Below are positions 60,156 through 64,000 of a stretch of 64,000 nucleotides of DNA, in pieces. The notes below the pieces were generated by a model. The model ran no database searches. It was not told where the DNA came from and saw nothing but the letters and a program-made list of their open reading frames with translations. Each line of letters opens with the position of its first letter. Positions within the stretch are counted from its first letter, which is position 1. The translations under genes were made by a program, and so were the position numbers. Source of the stretch: Longitalea arenae (lineage in GTDB: Bacteria; Bacteroidota; Bacteroidia; Chitinophagales; Chitinophagaceae); assembly GCF_016924755.1 (NCBI RefSeq), contig NZ_JAFFJX010000006.1:186001-250000 (forward strand), read 5' to 3'.

Positions 60156-62045
60156 AAAAAGTACTTACTAATAATAGCCCTCTTGTGTTTTACTGGCAGC
60201 CTGCAGGCGCAGCTTGCAGCCTATGACCTGGCGCTGGTGCCGGAAACGGTACAAAAAGATGCAGATGTTATCAAACGCTTCGAGGAAATTGTATTTGAAG
60301 TAACCGATATCAACCGGGCTTCCTATACCGTGCACAAAATACTGACCATCAAAAACGAAAAAGGAAAATCGGAACTGGCTTTCAGCGTACCCACCAACAA
60401 GGCCATGCTGCTCGATGATGCCAGTATAACCGTGTACGATGCCCTCGGCAGGCAAACTGGCCGGTATAAGAAAAAAGACATGCAAACCATGGCTACCGGC
60501 GAAGGTTTGATCGAAGATGGATTTTTAACCGGTATGTATGTACCCGCCGCCGCTTATCCGGTTACCGTGGAATATAAATTTACCCTCCGCTTCAAAGGCA
60601 CCCTCTTTTACCCGCCTTACCACATTATAAGTCCTGGCCAGGGTGTTGAAAGATCTAGTTTCATGGCTAAAGTGCCAAAGGAGCTGGACCTGCGATACAA
60701 AGAAAAAAATATTAAACTGGCTCCCCAGATAAGCGAAGAAGGAGCATACCGTTTGTATAAATGGACGGTGAGTAACCTGGCGCCGATCGCCAACGAAGCA
60801 GGCGCCGTAAGTGCTGAAAGCCGCTACCCTTCCATCTTGCTGGCGCCTAACCGTTTTTCTTATTATGGCAATCCAGGCGATCTCAATACCTGGCAATCTT
60901 TCGGGGAATGGATCAGGAAACTGTATACCGGCCTCGATGAATTGCCTGAAGACAGAAAGGCTTTCTTCCGCGACCTGGTCAAAAACGCGCGGGATGACCG
61001 CGAAAAAGTACGGCTTATCTATGATTACCTGCAAAAGAACTTCCGCTATGTAAGTATTCAACTGGGCATTGGCGGACTGAAACCATTTCCGGCCGATATT
61101 ACGGATCAAAAAAAATATGGTGATTGTAAAGGGCTGAGCAATTATATGAAGGCTGCCCTGAAAGCGGTGAACATTAACAGCCACATAGCCATCATCAACG
61201 GTGGTTATAATAAAGAGCCGGTTGACCGGGAATTTCCGGCCAACAGTTTTGATCATGCGATCCTCTGCGTTCCCCAGCCGGAGGACTCTATCTGGCTGGA
61301 ATGCACCAGCGCAAAAGCCGATTTCGACATCCTGGGTTCCTTCACGGAAAACAGGAATGCCCTGCTGGTAACCGATGCAGGCGGTGTGCTGGTAAATACG
61401 CCCGCCAGTACCGCCGCCGGCAACAAACTGATCACTACGACCACCGTTGAACTGAATAATGATGGTTCGGGTAGTACGGTTACCTGCTTCCGGTCAAATG
61501 GCCACTATAAGGGATTACTCGATTATATCCTCAGCGAGAAAAAAGACGACCAGAAAGAATCTGTTGTACTTACCCTCGGTTTTAAACAACCTGAAAGTTT
61601 TGAGTATATTCAAAAAGACAGTCCGGACCTGTTCACCACCATGCTCACAATGACAATAGAAAAAATACCGGAGTTCACAGCCGGTAATAAGATCTTCCTG
61701 GCGCCGCGCCTGCACAAGATCTGGGATCTTAAATTACCCAAAACAGAGAACAGAAAACTGGATTACTATTTTCAAAGTCCATTCGACATTACCGACACCA
61801 CCATTTTTAAACTGCCTGCAGGCGCCACGGTGGAAGCCTTGCCCAAACCAGCCATGCTATCGGGCCCTTATGCCAGCTATAGCACCAGCTACTGGTATAA
61901 TGAAGCAGAAAAAGCCGTGTATTCCACCGCTTCCGTCCGGTTGAACCAATACAAAATTCCCGCAGCCGCCTATGCCGGCATTAAAAAATTATTTGATGAT
62001 ATGCAGGTAGATGCCGGCCAGCGTATTGTGATCAAAAAAGAATAG
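60153..62045 (+). CDS. DUF3857 / transglutaminase-like exported protein, catalytic Cys present
   Basis: A 630-residue paralogue with a signal peptide cut near residue 20 (SLQAQ). The DUF3857 domain occupies about 30-240 (INRASYTVHKILTIKNEKGKSELAFSV, GLIEDGFLTGMYVPAAAYPVTVEYKFTL). The transglutaminase core near 270-420 carries LIYDYLQKNFRYVSIQLGIGG, KKYGDCKGLSNYMKAAL with the catalytic Cys, NSFDHAILCV with the His and an acidic residue in WLECTS. A C-terminal beta domain ends the chain. It is likely an active periplasmic cysteine hydrolase or amide-bond enzyme acting on unknown proteins or peptides. It follows its Cys-less paralogue by 120 bp; the two may act together. Confidence 0.88.
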   Translation: MKKYLLIIALLCFTGSLQAQLAAYDLALVPETVQKDADVIKRFEEIVFEVTDINRASYTVHKILTIKNEKGKSELAFSVPTNKAMLLDDASITVYDALGRQTGRYKKKDMQTMATGEGLIEDGFLTGMYVPAAAYPVTVEYKFTLRFKGTLFYPPYHIISPGQGVERSSFMAKVPKELDLRYKEKNIKLAPQISEEGAYRLYKWTVSNLAPIANEAGAVSAESRYPSILLAPNRFSYYGNPGDLNTWQSFGEWIRKLYTGLDELPEDRKAFFRDLVKNARDDREKVRLIYDYLQKNFRYVSIQLGIGGLKPFPADITDQKKYGDCKGLSNYMKAALKAVNINSHIAIINGGYNKEPVDREFPANSFDHAILCVPQPEDSIWLECTSAKADFDILGSFTENRNALLVTDAGGVLVNTPASTAAGNKLITTTTVELNNDGSGSTVTCFRSNGHYKGLLDYILSEKKDDQKESVVLTLGFKQPESFEYIQKDSPDLFTTMLTMTIEKIPEFTAGNKIFLAPRLHKIWDLKLPKTENRKLDYYFQSPFDITDTTIFKLPAGATVEALPKPAMLSGPYASYSTSYWYNEAEKAVYSTASVRLNQYKIPAAAYAGIKKLFDDMQVDAGQRIVIKKE

Positions 62046-62191
62046 TTACAGGTTTCAGGTTAGAAGTTCCAGGGCCTGCAACCCCAGGTTTCCGATGCTC
62101 AGCATTCGGCCTGGATTCGCTGAAGTAATACGAAAGATAAAGGGCATTAATTGGGAAGACCGGGTAACCTGCAACATGTAACCTGGAACTC
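62045..62191. repeat. Inverted heptad element starting at a stop codon
   Basis: Four heptads GTTACAG, GTTTCAG, GTTAGAA, GTTCCAG run from 62045 to 62072; the first shares its G with the stop codon TAG (62043-62045). After a 90-bp linker, four reverse heptads GTAACCT, GCAACAT, GTAACCT, GGAACTC fill 62164-62191. It lies between the convergent DUF3857 and RNA methyltransferase genes. Confidence 0.9.
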
Positions 62192-62218
62192 ATGCCTTAT
62201 GATAAAAAGCTTTGTACA

Positions 62219-62953
62219 TTACGAATTCACGAGGTGGGACAATATAATGCCCGTTGCCACTGCTGCATTGAGTGATTCCGCCTGGCCATGGCGTGGAATG
62301 GTAATGCGGTTACGGCACATCGCCAGCAGTTCTTCACTGATACCCTTCGATTCATTACCGATGATGATTATACCTTCTTTAACGGGTGGCAATTGCCGCA
62401 GGCTGGTCCCATTCAAAACGGCCGCGTAGGTGGGGATCGCAGGTTCCTGTTGCAGCATTTCCGTTAATGATCCATACACTACCTGTACCCGCGCGATACT
62501 GCCCATAGTAGCCTGCACTACTTTCGGATTATAGGCATCTGCAGAATCAACACTGCAAAAGATCTGTGAAATGCCGAACCAGTCGGCACAACGGATAATA
62601 GTACCCAGGTTGCCCGGGTCTTGAATGGTATCGAGCATCAGGGAAATGGTATTTCGGCGAGGCTTGTCCGCCGTAAAAGCCGGTTTCTTAAAAATACCCA
62701 GTACCTGGTTAGGCGTTTGCAACAGGGAGATCCGCTCCAGTTCTGAAGTTGTTATTTCCATGGCCATACCGGCCATCTGCTTATCCTGTTCACTGATCCA
62801 TTCTTTAACGGCATACAACTGCTGCAGGGGTAAACGGGCACTTAATAATTCGTTAATTAGCTTCGGTCCCTCGGCAACAAATACCCCTTCGCTATCTCTC
62901 AATTTTTTGTGGCTTAAACTTTGAATATATTTGACCTGAGATTTAATCAACAT
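62219..62953 (-). CDS. SpoU/TrmH-family RNA 2'-O-methyltransferase
   Basis: A 244-residue enzyme with an N-terminal substrate-binding region (VKYIQSLSHKKLRDSEGVFVAEGPKLINELL) and a SPOUT knot domain with LMLDTIQDPGNLGTIIRCADWFG (motif 1, near 135), ATMGSIARVQV and the SAM-binding knot IIIIGNESKGISEELLAMCRNRITIPRHGQAESLNAAVATGI. It would methylate the ribose of a tRNA or rRNA nucleotide; which one cannot be told from this sequence. It diverges from tamL with only 21 bp between the start codons, so their promoters must overlap. Confidence 0.92.
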   Translation of the reverse strand: MLIKSQVKYIQSLSHKKLRDSEGVFVAEGPKLINELLSARLPLQQLYAVKEWISEQDKQMAGMAMEITTSELERISLLQTPNQVLGIFKKPAFTADKPRRNTISLMLDTIQDPGNLGTIIRCADWFGISQIFCSVDSADAYNPKVVQATMGSIARVQVVYGSLTEMLQQEPAIPTYAAVLNGTSLRQLPPVKEGIIIIGNESKGISEELLAMCRNRITIPRHGQAESLNAAVATGIILSHLVNS

Positions 62954-62974
62954 TGCATTCCGTTTAAACTAAAT

Positions 62975-64000
62975 ATGTTATTAGCCCGGCAAGTTACTGT
63001 TTTTAGATTGGTTCAATGGATAGCGTACTGCGCTTTAGTTGTGGCGTCAATAACTTCCTGTACAGTTCCCAGAAAATTTCAGCCAGGAAAACCTTTTGTT
63101 TACAAGACCACCATCAACATCGATGGCAATGTTCCCGATAACCTGCAGATGCAGGAACGCCTGCAAAACCAGCTCGATGACAGCCTGAAAACCCGGGTCA
63201 TTACCTATGCCGGGGTACGCAGGATCTTACTGAAACAGCCGGTATTCGACACTGCCAATATCAGCCGTTCACGCATTTTTATGACCAGCCTCCTGCATTC
63301 GCTCGGCTATTTTCACCCTGAGATCCGCGATACATTTTATATTGACACGGTGCGAAAGCAATACCGCACCTATGTAAAATTCACAGTTACACCCGGCAAG
63401 GTATTGCGGCTCGATTCCATCGGGTATGCGTTCAGTAATCCGGAATTGCAGCAGCTCGCCCTGCGCCAGCTCGATAAATCGGTGCTTAAAAAGGGCGAGA
63501 CCTATTCCCTGCAAAAACTCTCGGATGAGCTGGACCGGCTGATCACCATTTTCAGGAACAATGGATATTACAAACTGAATAAAGAAGACATTTTTGCCGA
63601 AGTAGATACCGTGGTGGCGGCCCTGATAGACCCTACCCTGGATCCTTTTGAACAGATCCGGCTGCTGGATTCGCTGCGGAAAAAAAGGGAGAACCCAACC
63701 ATTAACGTGGTGATGAAACAGCAACCGGTAAAGGACAGCACCCGCTTAAAAAAATTTTATATAGGCAATGTGACCGTGTATCCCGATGCCAGTTATACCG
63801 AAGAATTTGACTCCACCCGGCATGATACCGCGACGATAAAGGGTTTTAAACTGATCTATAATTCGCGGCGGTTCAAACTGCCTTTTATTGCCAATAACGT
63901 ATACCTGCGACCGGGATCGATGTATGTACAGCGCCGCTATTTCAGAACCATCAACAATTTCACCAGCCTCGGCGCCTGGCAGAACGTGGATATTGAAATG
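62975..64000 (+). CDS. tamL: TamL-like BamA/TamA-family lipoprotein, 5' part (runs off the window)
   Basis: The first 342 codons are present. A lipobox cysteine at residue 29 (ITSC) makes it a lipoprotein, unlike TamA or BamA, which is the feature of the Bacteroidota-specific TamL protein. POTRA-like regions follow (LRLDSIGYAFSNPELQQLALRQLDK, KKGETYSLQKLSDELDRLITIFRNNGYYKL, FKLIYNSRRFKLPFIANNVYLRPGSMYVQRR). The barrel should lie beyond the window. TamL works with TamB in building the outer membrane. Start by homology to the lipoprotein leader; divergent from the RNA methyltransferase. Confidence 0.85.
   Translation, partial: MLLARQVTVFRLVQWIAYCALVVASITSCTVPRKFQPGKPFVYKTTINIDGNVPDNLQMQERLQNQLDDSLKTRVITYAGVRRILLKQPVFDTANISRSRIFMTSLLHSLGYFHPEIRDTFYIDTVRKQYRTYVKFTVTPGKVLRLDSIGYAFSNPELQQLALRQLDKSVLKKGETYSLQKLSDELDRLITIFRNNGYYKLNKEDIFAEVDTVVAALIDPTLDPFEQIRLLDSLRKKRENPTINVVMKQQPVKDSTRLKKFYIGNVTVYPDASYTEEFDSTRHDTATIKGFKLIYNSRRFKLPFIANNVYLRPGSMYVQRRYFRTINNFTSLGAWQNVDIEM

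Overview
The window looks like chromosomal DNA of a Bacteroidota bacterium, most likely family Chitinophagaceae (a Niastella- or Chitinophaga-like organism). This is an inference from several signs: a type IX secretion (T9SS) sorting tail, TonB-dependent receptors with carboxypeptidase-regulatory N-domains, a paired DUF1800/DUF1501 locus, YfbK-like VWA and DUF4349 lipoproteins, a TamL-type lipoprotein, many SPII lipoproteins, TAnnTTTG (-7) promoter boxes and almost no Shine-Dalgarno sequences. No rRNA, tRNA, CRISPR array, prophage or insertion sequence was seen. About 54 protein genes are called, nearly all on a dense chromosomal backbone.

Layout. 0-10 kb: end of a T9SS cargo protein, a sulfite-oxidase-like molybdoenzyme, a Gfo/Idh/MocA oxidoreductase, a GH2 glycosidase, DUF2071, a HEAT-like protein, a SAM-hydrolase-like lipoprotein and glucokinase. 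10-20.5 kb: MsbA-like ABC exporter, an outer-membrane beta-barrel receptor, a two-DTG aspartic protease divergent from a nitroreductase, then 1.6 kb with almost no genes but a 117-119 bp tandem repeat, and a TPR protein. 20.6-34 kb: gyrA, a GYF-domain membrane protein, a saccharopine-dehydrogenase-like enzyme, DUF1501 and DUF1800 (the latter frameshifted), a sirtuin, a DUF4349 lipoprotein and a VWA lipoprotein (frameshifted). 34.6-40.5 kb: EVE protein, then a four-gene operon (two DUF4331-related proteins, a TPR lipoprotein and a TonB-dependent receptor) behind a leader with two hairpins. 40.5-47.1 kb: a minus-strand series pdhA, TPR, ribH, LutA-like, FKBP, lipoprotein, with recF and a DciA-like DUF721 gene divergent from it. 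47.3-49.1 kb: a small accessory cassette of two paralogous HTH mini-proteins and two paralogous secreted proteins. 49-64 kb: SMP-30-like lipoprotein, peptide-ABC permease, DoxX-family protein divergent from folP, FKBP lipoprotein and nrnA divergent from ndk, TraB/GumN, two DUF3857 transglutaminase-like proteins, a SpoU-family RNA methyltransferase and the start of tamL.

The most unusual content is not coding. At more than a dozen intergenic sites there are degenerate tandem repeats with a strict 7-bp or 8-bp period. Many are built as a forward arm, a linker and a reverse-complement arm, so each could fold as a long imperfect hairpin. At several sites the array begins at the very base after a stop codon, and at one it runs into a start codon. 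The largest, 44906-45186, is 40 consecutive heptads; in its last 30 units five bases are invariant and only two vary. I saw no such array inside a gene. I regard this as the best candidate for an undescribed system in the window. The DUF4331 operon and the HTH/secreted-protein cassette are secondary candidates.
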